DNA of 56,551 nucleotides from Gallionella sp. (GCA_025350705.1 JANXXH010000028.1:1-56551); one strand, 5' to 3'. Shown: positions 27,718 through 40,062, counted from the first letter of the stretch. Numbers and translations are program-made. The notes: generated by a model from the sequence alone, not told the origin.

Positions 27718-29259
27718 CTAGTAGACAGCCGACGCTTTGAATTTCTCGATCGCCGCAACCAACAGTTTTTCGTTATCGGCATTCAGGTCCTTGGTGGATT
27801 CGATCGCATCGAGCAGGGTCTTGTTATTGGATTTCAGGTAGGCGTGCAATGCCGATTCGAAAGCCAGCGCCTTGGCAACCGGAACATCATCGAAGTAACC
27901 CTTGTTGACCGAGAACAGCGTAACTGCCATGTTGGCCACCGACAGCGGCGCGTACTGCAACTGCTTCATGAGCTCGGTCACCATGCGTCCGCGCTCCAGT
28001 TGCTTGCGGGTCGCTTCGTCCAGGTCGGATGCGAACTGCGCGAACGCAGCCAATTCACGATATTGCGCCAGCGCCAGACGCACACCGCCGCCGAGTTTCT
28101 TGATGACCTTGGTTTGCGCCGCTCCACCCACGCGAGACACCGAGACACCGGCGTTGATCGCGGGCCGTATACCGGCATTGAACAGATCGGTTTCCAAAAA
28201 TATCTGGCCGTCGGTGATCGAAATCACGTTTGTAGGAACGAAGGCTGACACGTCGCCGGCTTGCGTTTCAATGATCGGCAAAGCGGTCAGTGAACCGGTC
28301 TTGCCTTTGACCGCGCCTTTGGTGAACGCTTCCACGTAGTCGGCATTCACGCGAGCTGCGCGTTCCAGCAAACGGGAGTGCAAATAGAATACGTCTCCAG
28401 GATACGCTTCGCGACCCGGCGGACGACGCAGCAGCAAGGAGATTTGACGGTATGCCCAAGCTTGCTTGGTCAGATCGTCGTAAACGATCAGCGCATCTTG
28501 GCCGCGATCGCGGAAATATTCGCCCATGGTGCAACCGGCATACGGCGCGAGGAACTGCATCGCGGCGGAATCGGAAGCGGTCGCCGCGACCACGATGGTG
28601 TAACCCAGCGCGCCGTGCTCTTCCAGCTTGCGCACCACGTTGGCGATGGTCGATGCTTTTTGACCGATAGCCACGTACACGCAGGTCATGTTCTGACCCT
28701 TTTGATTGATGATGGCATCCACCGCAACGGCGGTCTTGCCGGTTTGGCGGTCACCAATGATCAGCTCGCGCTGACCGCGACCGATCGGAACCATTGAGTC
28801 GATCGACTTCAATCCGGTTTGTACCGGTTGATCAACCGACTTGCGCGAGATCACTCCCGGCGCCACTTTTTCAATCTTGTCAGTCATCTTGGCGTTGACC
28901 GGGCCCTTGCCGTCGATCGGCTGACCCAGCGCATTCACCACACGCCCGCACAACTCCGGACCAACTGGCACTTCCAAGATGCGTCCGGTACATTTGACGG
29001 TGTCGCCTTCGGTGATGTGCTCGTATTCGCCAAGCACAACCGCGCCGACAGAGTCACGTTCGAGATTCAGCGCCAAGCCGAAAGTGTTGCCGGGAAATTC
29101 CAGCATCTCGCCCTGCATCACGTCGGAGAGCCCGTGTACACGGACGATACCATCAGTGACGCTGACCACCGTACCTTCAGTGCGTGCTTGTGTCAGCGCA
29201 TCGAAATTTTCGATGCGGCTGCGAATCAAATTACTAATTTCAGAAGGGTTAAGCTTCAT
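27718..29259 (-). CDS. atpA: ATP synthase F1 alpha subunit
   Basis: The non-catalytic nucleotide-binding subunit, 513 residues, identical in length to E. coli AtpA. It starts [20 protein letters not shown]. Walker A is [11 protein letters not shown], and [52 protein letters not shown] and the alpha/beta signature ([14 protein letters not shown]) are present. It forms the F1 hexamer with AtpD. Confidence 0.98.
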   Translation of the reverse strand: MKLNPSEISNLIRSRIENFDALTQARTEGTVVSVTDGIVRVHGLSDVMQGEMLEFPGNTFGLALNLERDSVGAVVLGEYEHITEGDTVKCTGRILEVPVGPELCGRVVNALGQPIDGKGPVNAKMTDKIEKVAPGVISRKSVDQPVQTGLKSIDSMVPIGRGQRELIIGDRQTGKTAVAVDAIINQKGQNMTCVYVAIGQKASTIANVVRKLEEHGALGYTIVVAATASDSAAMQFLAPYAGCTMGEYFRDRGQDALIVYDDLTKQAWAYRQISLLLRRPPGREAYPGDVFYLHSRLLERAARVNADYVEAFTKGAVKGKTGSLTALPIIETQAGDVSAFVPTNVISITDGQIFLETDLFNAGIRPAINAGVSVSRVGGAAQTKVIKKLGGGVRLALAQYRELAAFAQFASDLDEATRKQLERGRMVTELMKQLQYAPLSVANMAVTLFSVNKGYFDDVPVAKALAFESALHAYLKSNNKTLLDAIESTKDLNADNEKLLVAAIEKFKASAVY

Positions 29260-29327
29260 GTGGATTTCCTCATTGATAAATCTTTTTCATGCGTAGAGGC
29301 GATTCATGAATCGCCCGTACATTGTCT

Positions 29328-29861
29328 TTAAGCAAGAGCATTTGCCATTTCGCCAAGACGGGTGCGCGCTGAACCATCGATCACCTTGTCTCCGGCACGT
29401 ATCACCACGCCCCCCAGCAATTCTTTATTGACCTTGCAGACCAACTTGATTTCGCGTCCCATGCGCGCCTTCAATGCACTGATGATCTTTTCCTGCTGCA
29501 CGGCGGACAATTCATACGCGCTGTCCACCACGACATTGACGGTCTTTTCAGCTTCCGCACGCAACGCCTCGAACAGAATTACTATTTCCGGCAGCAGCAA
29601 CAGACGCTGATTATCCACCAGCACCCGTGCAAAGTTGCGCTGCTGGGCGCTTGCCTTGCTGCACAGAAGACCTTCCATCAGATTTTCGATTTGGCCTTTG
29701 CTTACGCGCGGGCTCGTGACAACAGCGCGAACCTCGGGATGGCAAACCGCTTCGGCGAGGGAAAGCAACATTTCCGACCAGCCCTTCAAATCCGCGAGTT
29801 TCTGAGCTTCCTCAAAAGCCGCCTGAGCGTAGGGTCGTGCTGTTGTTAGGGCTTCAGCCAT
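29328..29861 (-). CDS. atpH: ATP synthase F1 delta subunit
   Basis: Connects the peripheral stalk to the top of F1. The 177 residues (E. coli 177) start MAEALTTARPYAQAAFEEAQK. The C-terminal part (VVDSAYELSAVQQEKIISALKARMGREIKLVCKVNKELLGGVVIRAGDKVIDGSARTRL) is the delta/OSCP signature. It begins 2 bp after the atpF stop. Confidence 0.97.
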   Translation of the reverse strand: MAEALTTARPYAQAAFEEAQKLADLKGWSEMLLSLAEAVCHPEVRAVVTSPRVSKGQIENLMEGLLCSKASAQQRNFARVLVDNQRLLLLPEIVILFEALRAEAEKTVNVVVDSAYELSAVQQEKIISALKARMGREIKLVCKVNKELLGGVVIRAGDKVIDGSARTRLGEMANALA

Positions 29862-29863
29862 GG

Positions 29864-30337
29864 TTATTTAATATCCGCGACAAGTTTATCGAGCAGATCG
29901 CTATGCGCCTTGGCATCGATTTCACGTCCCAGGATTTTGCTCGCACCAGCCAATGCGATTGACGACACTTGGGTGCGTAATTGCTCCTTGGCGCGAAACA
30001 CTTCCTGATCGATCTCGGCTTTGGCGCCTGCGATGATGCGATCACCTTCCACCTTGGCTTGCACCTTGGCTGTTTCGACGATTTCGCTTGCGCGTTTATC
30101 ACCATTGGCCAAAATTTCGCCGACCTTTTCCTTCGCTTCACGCAGAATCTCTGCGGAACGCTTTGCAGCCAATTCCAGATCGTGCTTCGCCCGCTCTGCA
30201 TCCGCCAAACCATCGGCGATATGTTTTTTGCGTTGCTCAAGTGCAGCGATGATCGGAGGCCAGACGAACTTCATGCAGAACCACACAAACAGTGCGAACA
30301 TGATCGTCTGAGCGAGAAGAGTTGCATTGATATTCAT
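29864..30337 (-). CDS. atpF: ATP synthase Fo b subunit
   Basis: Peripheral stalk, 157 residues. One N-terminal membrane helix ([27 protein letters not shown]) leads into a long charged helix ([24 protein letters not shown] ...). The tail [20 protein letters not shown] contacts delta. A single b gene is present, so the stalk should be a homodimer. Confidence 0.97.
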   Translation of the reverse strand: MNINATLLAQTIMFALFVWFCMKFVWPPIIAALEQRKKHIADGLADAERAKHDLELAAKRSAEILREAKEKVGEILANGDKRASEIVETAKVQAKVEGDRIIAGAKAEIDQEVFRAKEQLRTQVSSIALAGASKILGREIDAKAHSDLLDKLVADIK

Positions 30338-30380
30338 GCAAGCTACCTTTCTTAAATTATGCGTTGTCGCTTATGGCGAA

Positions 30381-30644
<264 letters not shown>

Positions 30645-30678
30645 TTAAGTTGATAAAACTGGTTTTTAATTATGTTGG

Positions 30679-32023
<1,345 letters not shown>

Positions 32024-32024
32024 A

Positions 32025-32885
32025 TTATTTGCCTTTTTTGAGCCTGCTCAGAAATTCATCAAGTTGATCATGATTTGCATATTCGATGATTAGCTTACCT
32101 TTGCCCTTGTTGCCCGGCTTAATTTCAACATAGGTTCCAAGATAGGCACCCATTTCTTCCTGCAGGCGCTGTGTGTCACGATTCAGCTTGATTGTTTTCT
32201 TTTGTTTTTCTTTTTCTGGTTCGTGAGTTTGCTTTTGGACTAGCCTTTCCGCTTCACGTACAGAAAGCTGTTCCATCACAATTTTATTTGCCAGCAATAT
32301 CTGCTGCGCACTTTCCAACGACAACAGCGCGCGCGCATGCCCCATATCCAGCTTATTTTCCATCAGCATGTTCTGCACAACTTTGGGCAGCTTTAACAGC
32401 CGCAACAAATTGCTGGCGGCGCTACGCGAACGCCCCACCGCATCTGCGGCTACGTGATGAGTCATTTTGAATTCATCAATTAATCTCTGAATACCTATCG
32501 CCTCCTCCAGCGGATTCAGGTTTTCACGCTGGATATTTTCAATCAGCGCCATTGCCAACGCCGCGTTATCCGGCACACTTCTAACCAGCACCGGCACATG
32601 TGTCAGCCCTGCTATCTGTGCAGCGCGCCAACGCCTTTCTCCTGCGATGATTTCGTAATTATTATCGGCAACTTGCCGCACTAAAATCGGCTGCATGATT
32701 CCTTGAACTTTTATTGAGGCCGCCAAGTCGTTCAGTGATGCCTCATCCATATGCGAGCGCGGCTGATATTTGCCAGGCTTGAGTTGATTGACATTCAAAT
32801 CGCGCATCATTTCGTCTTTTTCGCTTTTGCCTCCCGAGAGCAATGCATCCAGACCGCGCCCCAATCCTCTTTGTAGCTTTGCCAT
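32025..32885 (-). CDS. parB: Chromosome partitioning protein ParB (CTP-dependent clamp)
   Basis: Loads at parS and spreads as a CTP-driven DNA clamp. The 286-residue protein starts MAKLQRGLGRGLDALL, the ParB N-terminal ParA-contact region. The CTP-binding core has GERRWRAAQIAGL, and ALIENIQRENLNPLEEA follows. The helix-turn-helix (HHVAADAVGRSRSAASNLLRLLKL) recognises parS. A Lys/Glu-rich linker (residues ~215-235) precedes the dimerisation domain. Two cognate parS sites lie 3.4 kb away at 36273-36479. Confidence 0.96.
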   Translation of the reverse strand: MAKLQRGLGRGLDALLSGGKSEKDEMMRDLNVNQLKPGKYQPRSHMDEASLNDLAASIKVQGIMQPILVRQVADNNYEIIAGERRWRAAQIAGLTHVPVLVRSVPDNAALAMALIENIQRENLNPLEEAIGIQRLIDEFKMTHHVAADAVGRSRSAASNLLRLLKLPKVVQNMLMENKLDMGHARALLSLESAQQILLANKIVMEQLSVREAERLVQKQTHEPEKEKQKKTIKLNRDTQRLQEEMGAYLGTYVEIKPGNKGKGKLIIEYANHDQLDEFLSRLKKGK

Positions 32886-32897
32886 ATTTTCTTTCCT

Positions 32898-33680
32898 CTA
32901 TGCCGCTGCAGCAGGTTGCACTGCGTTATTCAATAATTCCCCGGCCAAAGCCAGATATGCCTGCGTCCCCTTTGACAATTTATCGTGATACAGCACCGGC
33001 ACTCCATAGCTGGGTGCTTCTGCCAAACGTATGTTGCGTGGAATTATTGTGCGATAGACCTTGTTACCAAAATGTTCTTGCAATTGATCCGACACTTGCT
33101 GTGCCAGCGCATTACGTGGATCAAACATCGTGCGCAACAAACCCTCGATTTGCAACTCCGGATTCAAATTGACACGCACCTTTCGTATAGTATTTACGAG
33201 ATCGCTCAACCCTTCCAATGCATAGTATTCGCATTGCATCGGAATCATCACAGACTTGGCTGCACACAGGCCGTTCAAAGTCAGCAGATTCAGGGCTGGG
33301 GGACAATCGATTAGCACAAAGTCATATTCAGAAATGACCGGTTGTAGCGCGCTACGCAATCGCATTTCGCGATGATCCATATCTACCAATTCAATTTCAG
33401 CGCCTGCCAAATTTCGATTGGCGGGCAACAGATCATACTTTCCCGCTTCAGCATATATCCGTGATTCGGCTATCGTTTTGCTGCCCAACAATACTTCATA
33501 GATACTGGCCTGCAAATCGCGCTTATCTATGCCGCTGCCCATGGTGGCATTGCCCTGTGGATCAAGATCGATCAACAACACGCGCTGCTTGGCAGCCGCA
33601 AGACTGGCTGCCAGATTCACGGTGGTTGTGGTTTTCCCCACGCCCCCCTTTTGGTTGGTTACAGCTAATATTTTTGTCAC
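32898..33680 (-). CDS. parA: Chromosome partitioning ATPase ParA (Soj)
   Basis: A deviant Walker ATPase that moves ParB-parS complexes. The 260-residue protein has KGGVGKTTTTVNLAASLA (deviant Walker A with signature Lys), IDLDPQGNATMGSGID and VLIDCPPALNLLTLN. The GTG at 33680 is chosen because it overlaps the rsmG stop (GTGA) and homology starts at TKILAVTNQ; the ATG seven codons upstream lies within rsmG. ParB follows 12 bp later. Confidence 0.95.
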   Translation of the reverse strand: MTKILAVTNQKGGVGKTTTTVNLAASLAAAKQRVLLIDLDPQGNATMGSGIDKRDLQASIYEVLLGSKTIAESRIYAEAGKYDLLPANRNLAGAEIELVDMDHREMRLRSALQPVISEYDFVLIDCPPALNLLTLNGLCAAKSVMIPMQCEYYALEGLSDLVNTIRKVRVNLNPELQIEGLLRTMFDPRNALAQQVSDQLQEHFGNKVYRTIIPRNIRLAEAPSYGVPVLYHDKLSKGTQAYLALAGELLNNAVQPAAAA

Positions 33681-34312
33681 TTTGCTTCGCTCCCCTCGCA
33701 TGTTGCAATTACCAAGCTACGTGCCGCGTCTAACCCAGGTACCCGTAATGGTATGACGCACTCAACCCAACATCCGCCCGGCATCGCTTCTAATTCTTGT
33801 TCCGCCAACCCTTTCATAGCCACCCAGCGTCCATGCTCCGCCACAAGGTGTCGTGTACTCCGCAAAAAATTACCTAAATCGGTGAATGCCCGAGAAATAA
33901 TTCCATCAAACCGCTCTGGCGGCTGCCACTCTTCAGCACGCACACAGTTTACGCTCACATTGAGTAGCCCCAATTCAATAATTGCCTGCTGCACAAAACT
34001 GGTTTTTTTACTGTTACTGTCTATTAAGACAAACTGCCAGTCCGTCCGAGCAATTGCCAATACTATTCCTGGCAACCCTGCGCCACACCCCACATCCAAC
34101 CATCTGCCTGGCCATAAATGTGGCATTACGGCAAGGCTATCAAGTAAGTGATGGCTTACCATTTGTTGCTCACTACGAATTGCAGTCAAGTTATAAACTT
34201 TGTTCCACTTCTGTAGCAACGCCAAATAATCCAGTAACTTGTTTTGTGCTTCCTCGTTCAGCACAATCTCTAATTGCGTAATGCCACACTGTAATTCTTC
34301 TGCCAATGTCAT
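33677..34312 (-). CDS. rsmG: 16S rRNA (G527-N7) methyltransferase
   Basis: Methylates G527 in the 530 loop. The 211 residues (E. coli 207) contain [47 protein letters not shown] (SAM motif) and [16 protein letters not shown]. Its ATG overlaps the mnmG stop and its stop overlaps parA, so mnmG-rsmG-parA-parB are translationally coupled. Confidence 0.96.
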   Translation of the reverse strand: MTLAEELQCGITQLEIVLNEEAQNKLLDYLALLQKWNKVYNLTAIRSEQQMVSHHLLDSLAVMPHLWPGRWLDVGCGAGLPGIVLAIARTDWQFVLIDSNSKKTSFVQQAIIELGLLNVSVNCVRAEEWQPPERFDGIISRAFTDLGNFLRSTRHLVAEHGRWVAMKGLAEQELEAMPGGCWVECVIPLRVPGLDAARSLVIATCEGSEAK

Positions 34313-36210
34313 GGCTGTTTCTGTGTGGGTTGAGCATCGCGAAAGCCGCGCTTTATATGCACCAGCAACAAGGAAATCGCCGCCGGGGTAATCCCGGAAA
34401 TGCGTGCCGCCTGCCCGACGGTTTCAGGTTTATGCTGATTGAGTTTTTGCTGTGCCTCGATAGACAAGCCGCGCACTTCGCGATAGTCCAATTCGTCAGG
34501 CAATCCCAATGTCTCGTACTGTTCATTGCGCCCGATTTCATCGCGTTGACGTTCAATATATCCATGATATTTCGCCTGGGTTTCCACCTGTTCGGCAACT
34601 TTTTCGTCGACTACCCCTGTTCCCGCACCGGGAAGAGTCAGCAGGCTGGTATAGTTCACGTCAGGACGGCGCAACAATTCAAGTAGCGCGTATTCGCGCT
34701 CGATAGGCTTACCCAACACGCGGATCGCGTCTTCTTTAGACAAGTTACGCGGATTCACCCAAGTGTTGCGCAACCGTTCCTGCTCAAGGGCGATCGCCTC
34801 GCGCTTTTGCTCGAACGCTTGCCAGCGCGCATTATCTACGATACCCAACTTGCGCCCGATCTCTGTAAGCCTTAAATCGGCATTATCCTCACGTAATTGC
34901 AAACGATATTCCGCACGACTGGTGAACATCCGATACGGTTCAGCAACTCCCTGTGTAATCAGATCGTCGACCAATACTCCTAAATAGGCTTCGTCACGGC
35001 GCGGACACCAGGCCTCCTGTTCGCGCACCTGCAGTGCCGCGTTGAGTCCGGCCAGCAAACCCTGTGCAGCGGCCTCTTCGTAACCAGTCGTGCCGTTGAT
35101 TTGCCCGGCAAAAAACAGCCCCTGTATCGCCTTCGTTTCCAGAGATTTTTTCAACCCGCAGGGATTGAAATAGTCATACTCGATCGCATAGCCGGAACGC
35201 AGTATGTGGGCATTTTCCAGACCCTTGATGGAGCGCACCAGATCCAGTTGGACATCAAAAGGAAGACTGGTTGAAATCCCGTTCGGATAAACTTCGTGGG
35301 TGGTCAGTCCTTCCGGCTCCAGAAATATCTGGTGTGAGGATTTGTCAGCAAAGCGGGTGATCTTGTCTTCAATGGACGGACAGTAACGCGGCCCGACTCC
35401 TTCGATCACACCAGTGAACAAAGGGGAACGGTCCAGCCCACCGCGGATGATGTCATGCGTGTGTTGATTGGTCTCGGTGATCCAGCAGGGCAATTGTCTG
35501 GGATGCTGGGCTGCATTGCCCATGAACGAGAACACAGGCACGGGATTGTCTCCATGCTGTTCCTGCATAATGGAATAATCGATCGTGCGGCCATCGATAC
35601 GCGGAGGAGTCCCGGTTTTCAACCGCCCGATTGGCAGATTCAACTCGCGTAGACGGTGTGCCAAGCTCACCGATGGCGGGTCGCCTGCGCGACCCGCCGC
35701 ATAATTTGCCTGGCCAACATGAATCAAGCCGGACAGAAAGGTGCCTGTAGTCAGCACTACCGTTTTTGCACTGAAACGCAAATCCAGTTGTGTTACCACT
35801 CCGCATACACGGTCTTGCTCAACCAATAAATCTTCAACTGCCTGCTGGAACAGCCAGAGATTCGGCTGGCTTTCCAATCGCGAACGGATGGCTTGCTTGT
35901 AGAGCAGGCGATCAGCTTGAGCGCGAGTGGCACGCACTGCCGGGCCTTTGCTAGAATTCAGAATGCGAAATTGGATGCCGCCTTCATCGGTAGCCGTCGC
36001 CATGGCACCGCCCAAGGCATCAACCTCTTTGACCAAATGTCCTTTGCCTATCCCGCCGATGGAGGGATTGCAGGACATCTGGCCAAGCGTCTCGATATTG
36101 TGGCTGAGCAGCAAGGTCTTGCAACCCGCGCGTGCGCTGGCAAGCGCCGCCTCGGTACCGGCGTGCCCTCCACCCACCACTATCACATCAAATACATCAG
36201 GAAATTTCAT
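34309..36210 (-). CDS. mnmG: tRNA uridine-5-carboxymethylaminomethyl modification enzyme, FAD subunit
   Basis: Works with MnmE to place cmnm5 on wobble U34. The 633 residues (E. coli 629) start [23 protein letters not shown], the FAD-binding GxGxxG. Family blocks include [53 protein letters not shown] and CPSIEDKI, with the C-terminal helical domain contacting MnmE. The ATG at 36210 is chosen over an upstream GTG at 36258 because homology begins there. Confidence 0.97.
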   Translation of the reverse strand: MKFPDVFDVIVVGGGHAGTEAALASARAGCKTLLLSHNIETLGQMSCNPSIGGIGKGHLVKEVDALGGAMATATDEGGIQFRILNSSKGPAVRATRAQADRLLYKQAIRSRLESQPNLWLFQQAVEDLLVEQDRVCGVVTQLDLRFSAKTVVLTTGTFLSGLIHVGQANYAAGRAGDPPSVSLAHRLRELNLPIGRLKTGTPPRIDGRTIDYSIMQEQHGDNPVPVFSFMGNAAQHPRQLPCWITETNQHTHDIIRGGLDRSPLFTGVIEGVGPRYCPSIEDKITRFADKSSHQIFLEPEGLTTHEVYPNGISTSLPFDVQLDLVRSIKGLENAHILRSGYAIEYDYFNPCGLKKSLETKAIQGLFFAGQINGTTGYEEAAAQGLLAGLNAALQVREQEAWCPRRDEAYLGVLVDDLITQGVAEPYRMFTSRAEYRLQLREDNADLRLTEIGRKLGIVDNARWQAFEQKREAIALEQERLRNTWVNPRNLSKEDAIRVLGKPIEREYALLELLRRPDVNYTSLLTLPGAGTGVVDEKVAEQVETQAKYHGYIERQRDEIGRNEQYETLGLPDELDYREVRGLSIEAQQKLNQHKPETVGQAARISGITPAAISLLLVHIKRGFRDAQPTQKQP

Positions 36211-36272
36211 GTTTTTGTTGCGCTGAAAAGGACGCGCATCATACAACAGCCGAGCCACAATCCCAAATTCTG

Positions 36273-36288
36273 TGTTCCACGTGAAACA
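36273..36288. promoter_or_regulatory. parS site 1 (one mismatch)
   Basis: TGTTCCACGTGAAACA differs at one base from the 16-bp bacterial parS consensus TGTTTCACGTGAAACA. It lies in the mnmE-mnmG spacer, about 5 kb from the origin candidate. Confidence 0.88.
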
Positions 36289-36463
36289 ATGTAGCTGGCT
36301 TTCCGACTATAGTCTCGTAGTGCATCTTGCAAAACGATACCCCCGCAACAAACCCCCGAATGCCTTACCTTCACATTTAAGATGTGTACCAGAAAATTTC
36401 TTACCCCCATCGTGTACAAGTTGTGGATTGAGAGTAAAAACCAAACCTCAATCCAAGTCACCT

Positions 36464-36479
36464 TGTTTCACGTGAAACA
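36464..36479. promoter_or_regulatory. parS site 2 (perfect)
   Basis: TGTTTCACGTGAAACA is a perfect match to the consensus palindrome bound by ParB, 191 bp from site 1 and 8 bp after the mnmE stop codon. Confidence 0.95.
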
Positions 36480-36486
36480 ATATCGT

Positions 36487-37833
36487 CTATTTTCCGATGC
36501 AGAACCTGTTGAATATTTCACCAAGCAAATCATCTGCGGTAAATTCCCCGGTAATCTCACTAAGCGCTCTTTGTCCCAAACGCAGCTCTTCGGCAAATAA
36601 CTCAGCACTAGTCAGAACAACAAGTGCTTGGTTCAGATGGCTTTGCGCCAGTGCTAAAGCGCGCAAATGCCTCTCCCTCGCTACAAATGCCCCGCCCTCT
36701 TGCTCGCGCCATCCTATTACCTCAAGCAATTTCCCGCGCAAATCCTCTATGCCCGCCCCTGTTTTGGCTGACACCCCAACGAAAGGATCGCTCCCTTCCA
36801 CCAACAAGGTTTCGTCCTCCATTAAATCAATTTTGTTAAACACTAACAGACGGGGTATATCCATCGGCAGTCCTGCAATTATGGCCTCATCCTGAGACGT
36901 TATCCCCCGGCAGGCATCCAGCAGTAGAAGTATCAGATCAGCGCGATGCAGAGTCTCGCGGGTACGTGCCATACCCAGTTTTTCCACGGTATCTTCTGAT
37001 TCTCGCAGCCCTGCTGTATCCATGATGTGCAATGGCACGCCGCGAATCTGAATAGTTTGGCAAATTACATCACGGGTAGTACCTGGAATATCGCTGACCA
37101 AAGCCGTGTCTTGACCAGACAAGCGATTCAGCAAACTGGACTTCCCAACGTTTGGCTGACCAGCAATAACAACGTGTGCGCCTTCACGCAACAGACTGCC
37201 TTGTTTTGCAGTATCCAGCGTACGCTGCAATTTAATCCGTATGTTTTTCAGTAACGCGTCACGACGCTCAAGGTCAACAACATCCACCTCTTCGTCTGGA
37301 AAATCTAGCATTGCCTCGACCAGCATGCGCAGATAAATCAGCCCGTCGACCAAGGCATGAATAGCAGCAGAAAAATCTCCACTTAGAGAGCGCACCGCGC
37401 TACGTGCTGCCTCTATGGTATGAGCGTCAATTAGATCAGCAACGCTTTCCGCTTGTGCTAAATCAAGCTTGTTGTTCAGGAAAGCGCGGAGTGTAAATTC
37501 ACCGGGTTGTGCCAGCCGCGCACCCAATTCGATACAACGCTGCAATAACATTTGTAGTACGGCCGAGCCGCCATGACCATGTAGCTCAAGCACCTCCTCG
37601 CCAGTGTAGGAGTGGGGAGCGGGAAAATACAAAGCGATACCTTTATCCAAAATATCGCCTTTGTTGTCCAGAAAATTGGCGTATGTTGCATGTCTAGGTT
37701 TGGGTATCCTGCCCAGGATCCCATCGGCCAGGATCTGGACCTCGCGCCCGGATATTCTTATTACTCCCACTCCTCCCCGCCCCTGCGCAGTCGCAACGGC
37801 GGCGATGGTATCAACGTTTGGCCGCGGCACCTT
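36487..37833 (-). CDS. mnmE: tRNA modification GTPase MnmE (TrmE)
   Basis: Partner of MnmG, a potassium-dependent GTPase binding methylene-tetrahydrofolate. The 448 residues have the N-terminal folate domain (DTIAAVATAQGRGGVGVIRISG) and a helical domain. The inserted G domain has G1 GQPNVGKSSLLNRLSG, G2 IPGTTRD, G3 DTAGLRES and G4 NKID. The C-terminal catalytic FCIGK is present. The GTG at 37833 has GGAGAG 6 nt upstream and lies inside the 3' end of yidC (23-bp overlap); starting farther upstream would add non-homologous residues. Confidence 0.95.
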   Translation of the reverse strand, partial: KVPRPNVDTIAAVATAQGRGGVGVIRISGREVQILADGILGRIPKPRHATYANFLDNKGDILDKGIALYFPAPHSYTGEEVLELHGHGGSAVLQMLLQRCIELGARLAQPGEFTLRAFLNNKLDLAQAESVADLIDAHTIEAARSAVRSLSGDFSAAIHALVDGLIYLRMLVEAMLDFPDEEVDVVDLERRDALLKNIRIKLQRTLDTAKQGSLLREGAHVVIAGQPNVGKSSLLNRLSGQDTALVSDIPGTTRDVICQTIQIRGVPLHIMDTAGLRESEDTVEKLGMARTRETLHRADLILLLLDACRGITSQDEAIIAGLPMDIPRLLVFNKIDLMEDETLLVEGSDPFVGVSAKTGAGIEDLRGKLLEVIGWREQEGGAFVARERHLRALALAQSHLNQALVVLTSAELFAEELRLGQRALSEITGEFTADDLLGEIFNRFCIGK

Positions 37834-39472
37834 TACTCTCCGTTTCGGCAACCCGGGTGATATACCACTGCTGGGCAATGGAAAGGATGTTGTTCACAAT
37901 AGAATACAACACTAAGCCGGCGGGGAAAAAGAAGAACATCACACTGAAAACGATGGGCATGATTTGCATTACCTTAGCCTGCATGGGATCCGGCGGCTTT
38001 GGATTAAGGCGCATCTGAATAATCATGCTCGCCCCCATAATCAAAGGCAGAATGTAATAAGGGTCTGCGGCGGATAGATCCGTTATCCAGCCGAAAAATG
38101 GGGCATTACGCATTTCAACGCTTGATAAAATGGACCAATACAATGCAATAAAAACCGGGATTTGTATTAAAACCGGCAAACAACCTCCCAATGGATTGAT
38201 TTTTTCCGTTTTATATAACTCCATCATGGCGCGATTTAACTGTTCGCGGTCATCAGAATACTGTTGTTTTATTTTTTCTAGCTTGGGCGCTACCACCCGC
38301 ATTTTTGCCATGGATCGATAGCTTGCCGCCGAGAGCGGAAAAAACAACAGCTTGATCAGAAAGGTAAGTAAAACGATGGCAACGCCCCAGTTGTTTGTCC
38401 AATCATTAAATAACGACATAACCCAAAACAGTGGGACAGCAATAATTGTCAACCATCCATAATCAACCGTAAGTCCCAAACCGGGAGCGATTTTGTCCAG
38501 ATTAGCCTCGGTCGGACCTGCATACAGCGCTGATCCAACGCTCGCTTTCTGTCCAGGCTGAATAGTCAAACTTGGCAAAACAACCCCAACGGAAAACATA
38601 TCTCCATCAAGTTTATGCGTAAAGAACTCACGGGGGGTCTTTTCCTTGGGCAGCCATGCTGCAACAAAATAATGCTGCAAAATACCTATCCATCCGTTGT
38701 CGGATTGCTTGGGATAGTCAGTCTTTCCTTTGTCTATGTCAGCGAATTGCACCTTTTTAAGTTTTTCTGATTCTGTATAAACCGCTGCGCCAGTATAAGT
38801 TGGCAAAAATCGCAAACTTCCTTCGGGCGCAACACTATCTCGTATTAATTGGAAATAACTGCTTACCGTTGACGTTTGCTTCCCTACATTTTCCAACTCG
38901 TAGGCAACGTCAATTAAATAACGGCCTTTATGGAAAGTTATTACCTTGGTAACTTTCAGCTTGGAATCATCTTCGGCCCTCAGTCTTACCTGCACCTGTT
39001 CTGCGTTTCCTGAAAGCTCATACTGATCGTGTTCAGAAACAAATAGGCTATTATGGTTAGGTAGTCCCGCCCCAATTAGTCCGCTTTGTACCGAGTAATT
39101 ATGCGTCCCTTTCCCGCGACTGAAAAGAATTAGCGGCTTGCTCTTATCAAGGCTATCAGGATGCTTAAGTAACGCTAAACGGATGATATCGCCACCTATG
39201 GTACTAATCTCTGCTTCAAGAATGTCCGTTTTGACATTTATAACCTTGCCGATTATCTGCCGGACTGGCTGTTCAATATTGATTGCTGGCTCTGAAAATG
39301 CGGGTGCCCCCAAAATAACTGAAGACGCTGACTGCGGTTTAAGTAATTCCTTATTTGATGGAGTGCTCTGTTGGCTTTGCTGTTCTGGATGCTGATAGCG
39401 TTGCCAGCCATCCCAAACTAACATCAGTGAAAAAGCAAATATTAAAAACAAAAAGAGTCTTTGTAGGTCCAT
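37811..39472 (-). CDS. yidC: Membrane protein insertase YidC
   Basis: Inserts and folds inner-membrane proteins, including ATP synthase c. The 553-residue product has an N-terminal membrane anchor (MDLQRLFLFLIFAFSLMLVW) and a large periplasmic domain (residues ~70-330). The five-helix insertase core has LTFLIKLLFFPLSAASYRSMAKMR, the cytoplasmic loop KLEKIKQQYSDDREQLNRAMMELYK, and NPLGGCLPVLIQIPVFIALYW. The ATG at 39472 is used; a TTG two codons earlier is less likely. Confidence 0.97.
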   Translation of the reverse strand: MDLQRLFLFLIFAFSLMLVWDGWQRYQHPEQQSQQSTPSNKELLKPQSASSVILGAPAFSEPAINIEQPVRQIIGKVINVKTDILEAEISTIGGDIIRLALLKHPDSLDKSKPLILFSRGKGTHNYSVQSGLIGAGLPNHNSLFVSEHDQYELSGNAEQVQVRLRAEDDSKLKVTKVITFHKGRYLIDVAYELENVGKQTSTVSSYFQLIRDSVAPEGSLRFLPTYTGAAVYTESEKLKKVQFADIDKGKTDYPKQSDNGWIGILQHYFVAAWLPKEKTPREFFTHKLDGDMFSVGVVLPSLTIQPGQKASVGSALYAGPTEANLDKIAPGLGLTVDYGWLTIIAVPLFWVMSLFNDWTNNWGVAIVLLTFLIKLLFFPLSAASYRSMAKMRVVAPKLEKIKQQYSDDREQLNRAMMELYKTEKINPLGGCLPVLIQIPVFIALYWSILSSVEMRNAPFFGWITDLSAADPYYILPLIMGASMIIQMRLNPKPPDPMQAKVMQIMPIVFSVMFFFFPAGLVLYSIVNNILSIAQQWYITRVAETESKGAAAKR

Positions 39473-39487
39473 GTTCAAGCCTGAATG

Positions 39488-39697
39488 TTAGGGCGCGGGG
39501 TCGTATCCGCCGGGATTCCAAGGGTTGCAACGCAGCAATCGTTTGATGCTGAGCCACCCTCCCTTTATTATGCCGTGCTTAGCTAAAACTTCACGGGCAT
39601 AATGGGAACAACTGGGAGTAAATCTGCACGTCTGAGGCACAAGCGGGCTTATTAGATATTGATAGCCACGAATGAACGTAATTACGATTCTGCGCAT
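39488..39697 (-). CDS. yidD: Membrane insertion efficiency factor YidD
   Basis: A 69-residue protein beginning [18 protein letters not shown] with the family core [34 protein letters not shown] and GGYDPAP. It assists YidC-dependent insertion. It overlaps the rnpA end by 16 bp and lies 15 bp before yidC, the standard rpmH-rnpA-yidD-yidC arrangement. Confidence 0.96.
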   Translation of the reverse strand: MRRIVITFIRGYQYLISPLVPQTCRFTPSCSHYAREVLAKHGIIKGGWLSIKRLLRCNPWNPGGYDPAP

Positions 39698-40062
39698 CTG
39701 CTTTCCACTTGGCTAAACAGCCTTTCCAAGTTTTCGATCTGCGCATCAATCTTCAGCGGAAATTCGTGCCGAGCCATTACAACCATATCCGTTTTGCAAC
39801 GCTTGACGTTGTGTTGGCGAAACCTTTCCCGAATGATTCTTTTGAGGCGATTACGATCTACTGAACTCGGAAACGCTTTTTTGCTTGCAATTATCCCAAG
39901 ACGGGCATTATTTTTGCCATTACGAACAAAAAATATTTTGAAATGCTTATCCGCAATACTTATAGCACTTTCAGCACGCAGAACATGTTCAAAACCGTCC
40001 ACACGTAACAATCTATATGCGACAGTAAATTTGAACGAATTATTAAACCGCGAGTCTTGCAC
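39682..40062 (-). CDS. rnpA: Ribonuclease P protein component
   Basis: The protein cofactor of RNase P in tRNA 5' maturation, 126 residues. The RNR motif appears as [19 protein letters not shown], preceded by [13 protein letters not shown]. The start is probably GTG at 40062, which lies inside rpmH in another frame (20-bp overlap). The nearby AGGGG is unusually close (2 nt), so the exact start is uncertain. Confidence 0.93.
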   Translation of the reverse strand: MQDSRFNNSFKFTVAYRLLRVDGFEHVLRAESAISIADKHFKIFFVRNGKNNARLGIIASKKAFPSSVDRNRLKRIIRERFRQHNVKRCKTDMVVMARHEFPLKIDAQIENLERLFSQVESRCAES

